Below are positions 7,843 to 16,636 of a stretch of DNA of 64,000 nt, in pieces. Position 1 is the stretch's first letter, and each line of letters starts with the position of its first letter. The stretch is from Thermomonospora catenispora (GTDB lineage: Bacteria > Actinomycetota > Actinomycetes > Streptosporangiales > Streptosporangiaceae), in the NCBI RefSeq assembly GCF_006363815.1, contig NZ_RRYT01000006.1, positions 124,216-188,215 of the forward strand, in the 5' to 3' direction. Both the position numbers and the translations under genes were made by a program. The notes beneath the pieces were generated by a model. The model saw only the letters and a list, made by a program, of their open reading frames with translations. It was not told the DNA's origin and searched no databases.

Positions 7843-8982
7843 ATGCTCTCTGGCGGCTCCCTCCGGTCGCGGCTGCCGCGCGGGCGCGCCGCGGACGCGG
7901 CGCTGGCCCTCGTCGTGTTCGTCGCGTCGCTCTCCGGCACCGCCCGGGCGTTCTTCGGCGGGCCGCGCGAACCCTGGACGACCACCGTCGTCGGATGCGT
8001 TCTGATCACCGTGGCGTGCGCGGCGCTGTACCTGCGCCGCCGGCATCCGGTGGCCGTCGGGACGGTGGTGCTCGTCCTCACCGGCGTGTACTACGTCACC
8101 AGCGACTACGACGGACCGCTGATGATCGCGCTGATGGTGGCGCTCTACACGATCGCGGCGGTGGGACGGTTGCAGGCGGCGGTCGCGCTGGGCTCGCTGA
8201 CCCTGATCGGCGTGGGCGTCGGCACGCTGGCGGGCAACCGCGAGATCAACGGGGTCGCGTTGTTCATGCTCGCCGGCTGGCTGATCGCCGTGGTGGCGCT
8301 CGGCTGGGTCGCGCACAGCCGCCACATCTACGTCCGCGAGGCGCGGGAGCGGGCGGCCGGTGAGGAGCGGCTGCGGATCGCCCGCGAGCTGCACGACATG
8401 GTCGGCCACCACATGTCGCTGATCAACGTGCAGGCCAGCGCGGCGCTGCACCGGATCGCCAAGGACCCGACGCAGGCCGAGGAGGCGCTCGGGGCGATCA
8501 AGGAGTCCAGTCAGGAGGCGCTGCGGGAGCTGCGCGCCACCCTCGGGGCGCTGCGGCGGACCGGCGAGGACGCCCCCACCTCGCCGACGCCCGGGCTGGC
8601 CAGGCTGGACGAGCTGATCCGGGCCGCGGAGCAGACAGGGCTGCGGGTGCGCACGCGGATCGACGAGGGCTCGGGGCCGCTGCCGCCCGAGGTGGACCTG
8701 GCCGCGTACCGGATCGTGCAGGAGTCGCTGACCAACGTGGCCCGGCACGCCCGCGCCCGCACCGTCACCATCGGCCTGGCCTGCGAGCCGGACGCGGTGA
8801 CGGTGGAGATCTCCGACGACGGCGTCGGCGGGGCCGGCGCCGTCCCCGGCAGCGGAATCACCGGCATGCGGGAGCGGGCGCGGGCGCTGGGCGGCGAGCT
8901 GACCGCCGGCCCCCGGCCGGGCGGCGGGTTCGTCGTCCGGGCCCGGCTGCCGCACCGCAGCGGAGTGCTCCCACGATCATGA
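7843..8982 (+). CDS. Two-component sensor histidine kinase (NarL/DesK type, HisKA_3)
   Basis: A 379-residue membrane kinase. The N-terminal 170 residues contain about five hydrophobic helices with only short loops, so the signal is probably sensed in or near the membrane. The phosphoacceptor is His184 in RIARELHDMVGHHMS, followed by the HATPase_c domain with TNVARHARA (N box) and DDGVGG (G1 box). It phosphorylates the response regulator encoded by the next gene, which overlaps it by 4 nt (ATGA). Shine-Dalgarno GAGGA precedes the ATG. The pair is divergent from the MMPL exporter operon, which is a natural candidate target. Confidence 0.93.
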   Translation: MLSGGSLRSRLPRGRAADAALALVVFVASLSGTARAFFGGPREPWTTTVVGCVLITVACAALYLRRRHPVAVGTVVLVLTGVYYVTSDYDGPLMIALMVALYTIAAVGRLQAAVALGSLTLIGVGVGTLAGNREINGVALFMLAGWLIAVVALGWVAHSRHIYVREARERAAGEERLRIARELHDMVGHHMSLINVQASAALHRIAKDPTQAEEALGAIKESSQEALRELRATLGALRRTGEDAPTSPTPGLARLDELIRAAEQTGLRVRTRIDEGSGPLPPEVDLAAYRIVQESLTNVARHARARTVTIGLACEPDAVTVEISDDGVGGAGAVPGSGITGMRERARALGGELTAGPRPGGGFVVRARLPHRSGVLPRS

Positions 8983-9647
8983 TCAAGGTTCTGTTGGCCG
9001 ACGACCAGCGGCTGGTCCGCGCCGGCTTCCGGTCGATCCTGGAGGACGAGGACGACATCACGGTGGTCGGCGAGGCCGCCGACGGGGAGCGGGCCGTGAC
9101 CGCCTGCCGCGAGCTGCGGCCGGACGTGGTGCTCATGGACATCCGGATGCCCGGGACGGACGGGCTGGAGGCGACCCGGCGGATCATCGCCGACCCGCGC
9201 CTTGAAGGGGTGCGGGTCGTCATCTTGACCACGTTCGACCTGGACGACTACGTGTACGGGGCGCTGCGCGCCGGGGCGAGCGGGTTCCTGGTCAAGGACA
9301 CCGAGCCGGAGGAGCTGATCCACGCGGTGCGGGTGGCGGCCCGCGGCGACGCGCTGATCAGCCCATCGGTCACCCGGCGGCTGATCGCCGAGTTCGCCGC
9401 CCGGGCGCGCGCTCCCCGGCCCGACCCCCGGCTGAACGCCCTGACCGAGCGCGAGCGCGAGGTGATGCAGCTGGTGGCGGCGGGCCTGACCAACGACGAG
9501 ATCGCCGCCCGTCTGGTGCTCAGCCCCGCCACCGCCAAGACCCACGTCAGTCGGATCATGACCAAGCTGGACGTGCGGGACCGCTCCCAGCTGGTGGTGC
9601 TGGCCTATGAGTCCGGCCTGGTCAGTCCGGGCTGGTTGACGAACTGA
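8979..9647 (+). CDS. Two-component response regulator, NarL/LuxR family
   Basis: A 222-residue regulator partnered with the upstream kinase. The receiver domain (residues 1-120) has the acidic pocket Asp10/Asp11, the phosphoacceptor Asp54 in VLMDIRMPG, and the conserved Lys in FLVKDTEPEEL. The C-terminal LuxR-type helix-turn-helix (about 155-215) reads LTEREREVMQLVAAGLTNDEIA. Length and layout are standard for the family. Expression is translationally coupled to the kinase by the ATGA overlap. Confidence 0.95.
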   Translation: MIKVLLADDQRLVRAGFRSILEDEDDITVVGEAADGERAVTACRELRPDVVLMDIRMPGTDGLEATRRIIADPRLEGVRVVILTTFDLDDYVYGALRAGASGFLVKDTEPEELIHAVRVAARGDALISPSVTRRLIAEFAARARAPRPDPRLNALTEREREVMQLVAAGLTNDEIAARLVLSPATAKTHVSRIMTKLDVRDRSQLVVLAYESGLVSPGWLTN

Positions 9648-9828
9648 CCGCGGCGGCCGGGGCTCGGGACCGCCTCCCCGGCGCCGGTGCGGGCCGTCCG
9701 CGGCGGGACCGGGCGTCGGCCGCTCCGAATCCGACGACCCCGTCGGCGCGGAAGGTGTCAGAGCATGCGCGACGGGTAACGACCCGGACCGTGCGACGGG
9801 CGCATCGGAAGGGCGGTGAGCGGGCGGA

Positions 9829-10118
9829 ATGCGGTTGACCAGGCGTGAACGGACGGCGCTGCACCGGATCGAGACGCAGCTGATGCAGGGCGACCCCGAG
9901 CTGGAGCGGCTGCTGCGCGCCCTCGCGGCCTCGAACGCGCCCGCGGCGGACGCCCCGCCCTCGTGGCGGCCTCCGCGCGTCGCGGTGGCCGTGGCCGCGG
10001 CGGTCGTCGCGGTGACGGTCTTCTTCCTCACCGTGATGGCCCTGTCGGCGACCCGGCCCTGCTCCCCGACCGGCCCGCGGCCGGCGCTCCGGCCGTCGCC
10101 GACCCGCCCGCCTGTTGA
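9829..10118 (+). CDS. DUF3040-like membrane protein; C-terminal frame uncertain (possible frameshift)
   Basis: The N-terminus (MRLTRRERTALHRIETQL, then a DPELERLLRAL stretch) matches the start of DUF3040 proteins, small actinobacterial proteins with an N-terminal amphipathic helix and a TM segment. A hydrophobic helix follows at about residues 49-71. Beyond residue 72 the same frame has no stop until 10713 and turns into Arg/Pro-rich sequence antisense to the two crcB genes, which is not credible. In the neighbouring frame a stop (TGA, 10116-10118) would end the protein at about 96 residues, typical for the family. I therefore annotate to 10118 and suspect a one-base slip between about 10035 and 10060, real or a sequencing error. 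Confidence 0.5.
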
Positions 10119-10203
10119 ATCAGCGGTGCAAGGCCGACGCCGTCGGGGCGGGCGGAGGATCGCGCCGTGCCGTCCGCCGGCGCCACCGCGGGCCCGGCCG
10201 GCC

Positions 10204-10566
10204 TCAGGCCCCGACGAAGGACGCCACGACGGCTCCGGCGGCGGCCGCGGCCAGGGCCGCGAAGACCGAGACGACGACGTAGACCAGCGCCCGCCGGCGG
10301 GCGCCGTCCTCCAGCAGCCGCACCGTCTCGTACCCGAACGTGGAATAGGTGGTCAGCGCCCCGCACAGGCCGGCGCCGGCGAACGCCGTCAGGCCGGCGC
10401 CGGCGGGGAGGGCGGCGAGCAGACCCAGCATCCCGGAGCCGAGCACGTTCACCCCGAGCGTGCCCCAGGGGAAGTCGTCCCCGAAACGGGACCGCGCCCA
10501 CCGGTCGGCCAGATAGCGCAGCGGCGCGCCCACCGCGGCCCCCAGCAGGACCCAGAGGACGGTCAT
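10204..10566 (-). CDS. crcB: Fluoride ion channel subunit CrcB/Fluc
   Basis: A 120-residue four-TM protein of the CrcB/Fluc family, which exports fluoride through a dual-topology dimeric channel. Family signatures are visible: GTLGVNVLGS in helix 2 and the Phe-box region TTYSTFGYE in helix 3. The start ATG at 10566 overlaps the stop of the upstream crcB copy by 4 nt (ATGA). With two dissimilar copies in tandem, this subunit probably forms an antiparallel heterodimer with its neighbour (known for some paired Fluc proteins; inferred here). Confidence 0.92.
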   Translation of the reverse strand: MTVLWVLLGAAVGAPLRYLADRWARSRFGDDFPWGTLGVNVLGSGMLGLLAALPAGAGLTAFAGAGLCGALTTYSTFGYETVRLLEDGARRRALVYVVVSVFAALAAAAAGAVVASFVGA

Positions 10567-10973
10567 GGACGTCCGCCCCGGCGGACCAGCGGGCGCGTCG
10601 CCCGCAGCCCCGCGTACACCGCCGCCAGCGCGCACACCACGGTCGCGACCAGGTACGTCACCGCCGTTCCGGGCGCCCCCGCCTGGAACGCCCGCTGGAC
10701 GTCCAGCGCGTAGGCGGAGAACGACGTGAACCCGCCCAGCACCCCGACCCCCAGGAACGGGCGCGTCAGCGGATGCACCCGCGGGCCGCAGGTGATCACC
10801 GCCATGAGCACGCCGATCAGCAGACCTCCCGACACGTTGACGGCGAACATCGCCCAGCCGAAGTCCCCGGGGGCATGCGGGAACGCCTCGGTGAGGCCCC
10901 AGCGGGCCAGCGCTCCCACCATGCCGCCCGCCGAGACCGCCGCCGTCGTCCGCACGGTGCCGCCGTCGGGCAC
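10563..10973 (-). CDS. crcB: Fluoride ion channel subunit CrcB/Fluc, second copy
   Basis: A 136-residue homologue of the downstream gene with its own signatures: FAVNVSGG in helix 2 and GGFTSFSAY in helix 3. Four hydrophobic helices are predicted. GTG start with GGGGAGG a few nucleotides upstream. First gene of a two-gene operon. I looked upstream (10974-11070) for a crcB-motif fluoride riboswitch and saw no matching conserved elements, so the pair may be constitutive. Confidence 0.92.
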   Translation of the reverse strand: MPDGGTVRTTAAVSAGGMVGALARWGLTEAFPHAPGDFGWAMFAVNVSGGLLIGVLMAVITCGPRVHPLTRPFLGVGVLGGFTSFSAYALDVQRAFQAGAPGTAVTYLVATVVCALAAVYAGLRATRPLVRRGGRP

Positions 10974-11070
10974 GGGCGCCTCCCCACCGGCGGATGAAGA
11001 CCGCCGCTCTCCTGCCTGGACCGACGCCCAGTGTAGGAAGGGGCCGAGGCCGGCGGACCCGCGCCGGGCT

Positions 11071-11832
11071 TCAGGGCACCGGGAGGCTGGCGCAGGCGCG
11101 GGCGATGGCCGCGGCGGTGGTCCGCAGCGGTTCGATGAGCCGGGGCAGCTCCCGGGCCCGCCGGGAGGACAACACGATCCCCAGGGCGGCCACCACCCGA
11201 CCGTCCACGGCGACCGGCACCGCCGCCGAGCAGGAGCCCAGCGTCATCTCCTCGTGGGTCAGCGCGTACCCGCGCTCCCGCACGGCCTCCAGCTCGCGGG
11301 CCAGCCGCCCCGGCTCGGTGATCGTGTAAGGGGTGGGGCGCTCCAGTTCGCGCTCCAGGTAGGCGTTCACGAACCAGTCCGGCTCGTGGGCGAGCAGGAC
11401 CTTGCCCACGCCGGTGGGGTGCATCGGCAGCCGACCGCCGGTCCGGGAGACGATCGGGACCGCCCGGCGGCCGTACACCTTGTCCACGTACAGCACCTCC
11501 ATGCCGTCGCGGACGGCGACGTGGACGTTCTCCCCGGTGGCGGCGAACAGCTCCTGCAGCCAGGGGCGGGCGACCTCGTGCAGCCGCCCGGTGGCGAGCT
11601 GGCCCAGCTCCCACAGCCGCATCCCGACCCTCAGCCGGCCGTCGGGGGCGCGGGCCAGCACCTGGGCGTCCACCAGTTCCGCCACCAGCCGATGCGCGGT
11701 CGACAGCGGAAGGCCGCTGCGGCGGGCCAGATCGGTGAGGGTGAGCCGGGGATGCGCCGCGTCGAACGCCCCCAGCACGGCCACGACCTTCGAGGTCACC
11801 GACCGTCCCGGTTCGCGTGCGCGGCCCGCCAT
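11071..11832 (-). CDS. IclR family transcriptional regulator
   Basis: A 253-residue regulator. The N-terminal winged helix (about residues 12-75) contains LTLTDLARRSGLPLSTAHRLVAEL, and the C-terminal GAF-like effector domain includes GRLPMHPTGVGKVLLA and a final LGIVLSS motif, all typical of IclR proteins, which often control catabolism of aromatic or small acid substrates. ATG at 11832 chosen because the HTH starts normally from it; no strong ribosome-binding site is seen. It is divergent from the TetR gene at 12090. No catabolic operon is adjacent, so its targets are not apparent. Confidence 0.9.
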   Translation of the reverse strand: MAGRAREPGRSVTSKVVAVLGAFDAAHPRLTLTDLARRSGLPLSTAHRLVAELVDAQVLARAPDGRLRVGMRLWELGQLATGRLHEVARPWLQELFAATGENVHVAVRDGMEVLYVDKVYGRRAVPIVSRTGGRLPMHPTGVGKVLLAHEPDWFVNAYLERELERPTPYTITEPGRLARELEAVRERGYALTHEEMTLGSCSAAVPVAVDGRVVAALGIVLSSRRARELPRLIEPLRTTAAAIARACASLPVP

Positions 11833-12072
11833 GCACGGAATTGTCCCACTGCGGGCGCGCCGTGCACAGACGACGGCCCAGGTCCGCACGGGCCGGAGGG
11901 GGCGCCCGGCCCGCCCCTCAGGGCCCCGAACGCCCGCAGGCGGGCCGCTCCCCGGAGCAGTCCCCGTCGCGATCGTCGCCGTCGACGCGCGCTCTCCTCG
12001 GCCGTCTCCCCCCGCCGCCTCCCCCGTGCGCGCCGGCCCGGACTCGGTCCGGACGACACCCCCGCCGGTCAA

Positions 12073-12085
12073 TCACTTACAGTGA
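12073..12085. promoter_or_regulatory. Inverted repeat over the -10 region of the TetR gene at 12090
   Basis: TCACT-TAC-AGTGA is a perfect 5-3-5 inverted repeat ending 4 nt before the ATG. TACAGT (12078-12083) within it fits a -10 element and lies 6 nt from the start, suggesting a leaderless mRNA. A repressor bound here would block its own promoter; autoregulation by the TetR protein is the simplest reading. Confidence 0.55.
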
Positions 12086-12089
12086 CCAC

Positions 12090-12704
12090 ATGGATACCGA
12101 TCCCGAAGTGGAACGATTGATCGGCACCGCCGAGCGACTGTTCGCCGAGCTGGGGTACGACGGGGTCTCGGCGGGACTCATCGCGGACGCGGCCGGGGTC
12201 GACGTGTCCACTCTCGTCGCCAAGGCGGGCGACCGGCCGCAGCTGTACCGGACGGTGATGATGCGGGCCCATCACGCCGAGCGGCGGGCTCTGGAGCCCG
12301 TCCTGGCCCGGTTCGACGGGACCCGCGCCGGCCTGCTCGACCTGCTGGACGCCTACCTGGACTTCTACGCGAACAACCCGCGGGTGCTCGCGCTGTGGCA
12401 GCACCGGTGGATGGGGGACGCCGCCGACGTTCCGGGTCTGGAGCAGCTGTACAGCCGCCCGCTGGCGCTCACCATCCGCGAGACGGTCGCCCCCTTGATC
12501 CCCGAGGACGTCTCCGCCGACTTCCTGATCTGGAGCGTGGTCTGGTGCGTGTACGGCTATCTCACCGGCGGCATGCAGACCGTCGACCCGATGCGGCACC
12601 AGGGCCACCGCTCCGGGACCTCGCCGGAGGACCTGGAGGCGTTCCGCGGCTTCCTGCGCACCATGCTCCTCCGGATGACCTCGCCCGGGCCGCCCGACCG
12701 CTGA
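12090..12704 (+). CDS. TetR family transcriptional regulator
   Basis: A 204-residue protein. The N-terminal HTH (residues about 8-52) reads ELGYDGVSAGLIADAAGVDVSTLVAKAGDR; the recognition helix is less typical than usual (VAKAG where Y.HF is common), yet the rest of the domain fits. The C-terminal ligand domain is helical with several Trp residues. No Shine-Dalgarno sequence; translation probably starts on a leaderless transcript from the promoter overlapping the 12073-12085 repeat. The next gene, phzF-like, is convergent, so the regulator appears to stand alone. Confidence 0.85.
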   Translation: MDTDPEVERLIGTAERLFAELGYDGVSAGLIADAAGVDVSTLVAKAGDRPQLYRTVMMRAHHAERRALEPVLARFDGTRAGLLDLLDAYLDFYANNPRVLALWQHRWMGDAADVPGLEQLYSRPLALTIRETVAPLIPEDVSADFLIWSVVWCVYGYLTGGMQTVDPMRHQGHRSGTSPEDLEAFRGFLRTMLLRMTSPGPPDR

Positions 12705-12726
12705 CCGGACGGCCCGGACCGCCCGG

Positions 12727-13605
12727 TCAGTCCCGGATGCGCACCGCCGTCCCCGACACCCGGACACGGGGGTCGCCGGGGCGCAGCTCCACCCGCAGCA
12801 CGCCGGGGCGCCCCATGTCCTCCCCTTGATGCAGGGTCAGCACCGCGTCAGGGGGCGCCTGGCCGAGGGCGCGCAGATAGGCGCCGAACGCCGCGGCGGC
12901 GGCGCCGGTCGCCGGATCCTCCACCACGCCGCCGACCGGGAACGGGTCGCGCACATGGAAGACGTCCGCCGAGGCGCGCCAGGCCAGATGCACCGTCGTC
13001 AGGTCGTGGTCGGTCATGAACCCGACGAGGCGGTCTGCGTCGTAGTCCAGGTCGGCCAGTCGGGCGCGGGAGGCGGCGGCCAGCACCAGATGCCTGGCCC
13101 CGGCGAACGCGATCCGGGGCGGCAGGGCGGGATCGAGCTCATCGGCCCGCCAGCGCAACGCCTCCAGCGCCCGGGCGACCTCGGTGCGGTCGATCTCCGT
13201 CACATGCGGCTCGACGCTGGTCAACGTCGCGACCGGCCTGCCGTCGGGGTCCACGGCGACCTCGACCGGCACCGTCCCGGACCGGGTGTGGAACGTCAGC
13301 GGGCCCGGCCCCAGGCGTTCGGCCAGCGCGACGGCGGCGGCGATCGTCGCGTGCCCGCAGAACGGCACCTCGGCCTTGGGACTGAAGTAGCGGACGGTCC
13401 AGGCGCGGCCCTCCCCCGCCTCGGGGGGCGGCGTCAGGAAGGCCGTCTCGGAGTAGCCCACCTCGGCGGCGATCGCGAGCATCGCCGCATCGTCCAGTCC
13501 GGCGGCGTCCAGGACGATCCCCGCCGGATTGCCCCCGGAGGGGTCGGCGGTGAACGCCGCGTACCGCAGGAGCTCCGCCCTCTCGGCGGACGGTGAAACG
13601 CTCAT
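12727..13605 (-). CDS. PhzF family isomerase/epimerase
   Basis: A 292-residue member of the PhzF/DapF fold. The two half-barrels are recognisable: an N-terminal half with Glu53 in the GYSETAFL motif (equivalent to the catalytic acid of PhzF) and PFCGHATIAAA, and a C-terminal half ending with VVEDPATGAAAAAFGAYL, the second conserved Asp-Pro-Ala-Thr-Gly turn. PhzF itself isomerises a dihydro-anthranilate in phenazine synthesis, but no other phz gene is present, so this is one of the many family members with unknown substrate. Confidence 0.9.
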   Translation of the reverse strand: MSVSPSAERAELLRYAAFTADPSGGNPAGIVLDAAGLDDAAMLAIAAEVGYSETAFLTPPPEAGEGRAWTVRYFSPKAEVPFCGHATIAAAVALAERLGPGPLTFHTRSGTVPVEVAVDPDGRPVATLTSVEPHVTEIDRTEVARALEALRWRADELDPALPPRIAFAGARHLVLAAASRARLADLDYDADRLVGFMTDHDLTTVHLAWRASADVFHVRDPFPVGGVVEDPATGAAAAAFGAYLRALGQAPPDAVLTLHQGEDMGRPGVLRVELRPGDPRVRVSGTAVRIRD

Positions 13606-13708
13606 GTCCGGCCGAACGCCCGTCGGTCGTCCTCGCTTCCCGGGCCGCCGTCGGGCGCCCGCCGCCCATGCGGATTACCATGCCGCGGGAGCTCGAGGGG
13701 AGGCGCCC

Positions 13709-14185
13709 ATGGTGAACGACACGGACCTGCGTCATCTGCGGCGTTGCGTGGAGCTGGCCGAGCAGGCCCTGGCGGCGGGCGACGAGCCGTTCGGGTCGAT
13801 CCTCGTCGCCGAGGACGGCACCGTGCTGCTGGAGGACCACAACCATGTGGCCTCCGGCGACCGCACCCGGCATCCGGAGCTGGCGATCGCGCGGTGGGCG
13901 GCGCGTGCGCTGACCCCTCGAGAGCGGGCCGCGGCCACCGTCTACACCTCCGGGGAGCACTGCCCGATGTGCGCCGCGGCGCACGGCTGGGTCGGGTTGG
14001 GCCGGATCGTGTACGCCAGCTCCGCCGAGCAGTTGTCCGGCTGGCTCGCCGAGTGGGGCGTGCCCGCGCCGCCGGTCCGGCCGCTGCCGATCCGCGAGGT
14101 GGTGCCGGACGCGGTGGTCGACGGCCCGGTGCCCGAGCTCGCCGCGCGCATCCGTGAGCTGCACCGCCGTTCCCTGGGGGTTTGA
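13709..14185 (+). CDS. Nucleoside/guanine deaminase-like zinc enzyme (CDA fold)
   Basis: A 158-residue cytidine-deaminase-fold protein. Zinc ligands and catalytic acid are in place: His55-Pro-Glu57 (HPE) and Cys85-Pro-Met-Cys88. The region ahead contains GDEPFGSILVAEDG, characteristic of guanine deaminases and TadA-related enzymes. The second cluster lacks the usual PC before xxC (here EHCPMC), which is seen in some stand-alone nucleoside deaminases. It would hydrolytically deaminate a purine or cytosine base; the exact substrate is open. Start ATG with GAGGGGAGG at 6 nt. It is divergent from the PhzF gene. Confidence 0.88.
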   Translation: MVNDTDLRHLRRCVELAEQALAAGDEPFGSILVAEDGTVLLEDHNHVASGDRTRHPELAIARWAARALTPRERAAATVYTSGEHCPMCAAAHGWVGLGRIVYASSAEQLSGWLAEWGVPAPPVRPLPIREVVPDAVVDGPVPELAARIRELHRRSLGV

Positions 14186-14328
14186 CCCAGCCGGTGGTGT
14201 GCCCCGTGCGTCGTCCGGGCATACCGCGCTGACGGAGCGTTCGCGGTGGCGCCGACGATGACGACCGAGGTCCCGCCCCCAGGCCCCGAGGTCACCGCGT
14301 CCGGCCCGGATCGGGGGAGCGAGGGAGC

Positions 14329-16467
14329 ATGCCGGACAAGGCCGCTCACGCCGTTGAGACCGGAGCCGAGTGGCTCGACCCGCTGGTGAGCCGGATCATC
14401 ACGCAGGCCGGCGCCACCATAGGGCTGCTGTACCTGCTGGAGCAGGACGGGCGGGTGCTGCGGCTGACCACGGTGCTGGGGTTCAACCCCGAGATCGTCG
14501 CCCCGTGGAAGCGGCTGCCGATCGGCGCCCCGGCGCCCGCCACCGACGCGCTGCGCGAGCACCGGCTGGTGTGGATACCCAACCATTCCGAGCTGGTCCG
14601 CCGCTATCCCCGGGCCGCGCTGATCCTGCCGTATCAGTTCTGCCTCGCCGCCCTCCCCGTCACCGGCGGAGGCGTCGACTGGGGCGTGCTGCTCCTGCTG
14701 TGGCCGTCCTCCCATCCGCCGCGGCCGTCCCCGCGGGAACGGCGGAGGCTGGAGGACCACTGCCGCCGGCTGGCCCGCCATCTGCAGGAGGCGAGCGACG
14801 GCGGCCGCCCCGTCCGGCCCTCCCCCGAGCCGAGGCTGATCCCCCCGCCGCCCTCCCGGCGGCCCGGGCCCGAGGAGGAGGCGGCGGCGCTGGCGTTCGC
14901 CGAACGGCTGCCGGAGGGATGCTGCGCGCTCGACCTGGAGGGCAGGATCGTCTTCATCACCTCCCGGGCCGCCGGGCTGCTCGGCCTTCCCCCCGCCGAA
15001 CTGCTGGGCCGACTGCCGTGGGAGGCGCTGCCGTGGCTGTACGACCCCGCCTATGAGGACCGGTACCGATCCGCGCTGGTCAGCCGACGACCGGTGAAGT
15101 TCACCGCGCGACGCCCGTCGAACCGGTGGCTGACGTTCGAGATGTGGCCGGACTCCACCGGCGTCAGCGTCCGCATCACCCCCGCCGCCGGGCACGGCGG
15201 CGAAGAGGCCGGGCCGGAGACGGAGGAGATCGTGTTCCCTCCGATCCGGGCCGGGGTCCTCTACCAGGTGATGCACCTCGCCGCCACGCTCACCGAGGCG
15301 ATCACCGTGCAGGATGTGTTCGACCTGGTCGCCGAGCAGATCATGCCGGCCTTCGGGGCGCAGGGGCTGGTGCTGTTCCGGTCCGAGAACAACCGGATGC
15401 GGATCATCGGGCACCGCGGATACGACGACGAACCCCCCGAGCTCTCCTGGGAGGCGTCCCGCTCCGCCGCGTCGACCCCGCTCAAGCGGGCGATGGAAAG
15501 CGGCATCCCCGGCTTCGTCTCCTCCCCCGAGGAGATGGAGCGGAGCCATCCCGGGCTGCCCGGGTTCTCCGGCAAGTCGGCGTGGGCGTTCCTGCCCTTG
15601 ATCACCTCGGGCCGCTCGGTCGGCTGCTGCCTGCTGTCGTACGACCGGCCGCACCCGTTCCCGGTGGAGGAGCGGGCGATCCTCAGCTCCCTGGCCGGTC
15701 TCATCGCCCAGGCCCTGGAACGCGCCCAGCTCTATGACGCCAAGCATCAGCTCGCCCACGGCCTGCAGGCCAGCCTGCTGCCCACCGAGCTGCCCGACCT
15801 GCCGGGGCTGGAGGTGGGCGCCCGGTATCTGCCCACGACCCTGGGCCTGGACATCGGCGGCGACTTCTACGACCTGATCCGCCTGGACGACACCGCCGCG
15901 GCCGCGGTGATCGGGGACGTGCAGGGCCACAACGTCACCGCCGCCGCGCTGATGGGGCAGGTCCGCACCGCCGTGCACGCCTACAGCTCCGCGGGCGCCT
16001 CCCCCGGCGAGGTCCTCGCCCACACCAACCGGCTGCTGACCGACCTCAATCCGGGTCTGTTCACCAGCTGCCTGTACGCCCAGATCGACCTGAAGGCGCA
16101 CACCGCCTGCCTGGCCTCGGCCGGGCACCCGCCGCCACTGCTGCGCCGCCCCGACGGGGGCGCCGAGGTGCTGCCGGTGGAGCCGGGGCTGCTGCTGGGC
16201 ATCGAGCCGGACCGCGACTACCCGACGGTGGAGGCGCCCTTCCCTGAGGGATCGGCGCTGGTGCTGTACACCGACGGGCTGGTGGAGTCCCCGGGCGTCG
16301 GCCTGGACGAGGCGATCGCGGAGCTGGCCGAGGCCCTGTCGCGGGCCGGATCGCGGCCGGTCGAGGAACTGGCCGACGACCTGCTGCGGCACGACCGCCA
16401 CGGCGACCCCATCAGCGACGACATCGCCCTCCTGCTGCTGAGCCGGTGCGGCCGGGGGAGCGGCTGA
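14329..16467 (+). CDS. GAF-PAS-GAF-SpoIIE PP2C-type serine phosphatase
   Basis: A 712-residue soluble signalling phosphatase. Order of domains: GAF (about residues 15-145), a proline/arginine-rich linker, PAS (about 190-275), a second GAF (about 305-470) and a C-terminal PPM/SpoIIE phosphatase (about 485-708). The phosphatase has the metal-binding motifs GGDFYDLI, VIGDVQGHN and LYTDGLVESPG with DDIALLLLSR at the end. Related proteins dephosphorylate anti-sigma-factor antagonists of the STAS type, activating stress sigma factors; a STAS protein is encoded at 55252-55629, though far away. Start ATG with GAGGGA directly upstream. The GAF/PAS sensors suggest control by small molecules or redox state. 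Confidence 0.92.
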   Translation: MPDKAAHAVETGAEWLDPLVSRIITQAGATIGLLYLLEQDGRVLRLTTVLGFNPEIVAPWKRLPIGAPAPATDALREHRLVWIPNHSELVRRYPRAALILPYQFCLAALPVTGGGVDWGVLLLLWPSSHPPRPSPRERRRLEDHCRRLARHLQEASDGGRPVRPSPEPRLIPPPPSRRPGPEEEAAALAFAERLPEGCCALDLEGRIVFITSRAAGLLGLPPAELLGRLPWEALPWLYDPAYEDRYRSALVSRRPVKFTARRPSNRWLTFEMWPDSTGVSVRITPAAGHGGEEAGPETEEIVFPPIRAGVLYQVMHLAATLTEAITVQDVFDLVAEQIMPAFGAQGLVLFRSENNRMRIIGHRGYDDEPPELSWEASRSAASTPLKRAMESGIPGFVSSPEEMERSHPGLPGFSGKSAWAFLPLITSGRSVGCCLLSYDRPHPFPVEERAILSSLAGLIAQALERAQLYDAKHQLAHGLQASLLPTELPDLPGLEVGARYLPTTLGLDIGGDFYDLIRLDDTAAAAVIGDVQGHNVTAAALMGQVRTAVHAYSSAGASPGEVLAHTNRLLTDLNPGLFTSCLYAQIDLKAHTACLASAGHPPPLLRRPDGGAEVLPVEPGLLLGIEPDRDYPTVEAPFPEGSALVLYTDGLVESPGVGLDEAIAELAEALSRAGSRPVEELADDLLRHDRHGDPISDDIALLLLSRCGRGSG

Positions 16468-16636
16468 CCCCGGCCGCGGACGGGCGGCGCGGGGATGCAT
16501 GCCCGGGCGATGGGCGGGTAGGGCGCTCGCACGTCGACGAGGAGAGGCGGCCTTGAGCGCCGGGACCGATGCGGCCGCCCGGACCCGTGACCCGGCCGGC
16601 GGGACGCCGGCCGGGACGACGCATGGAGGAGGACCG

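Noticed and set aside
10974-11070. Fluoride riboswitch upstream of crcB
   Set aside because: The conserved motif elements could not be found on either strand in this short gap.
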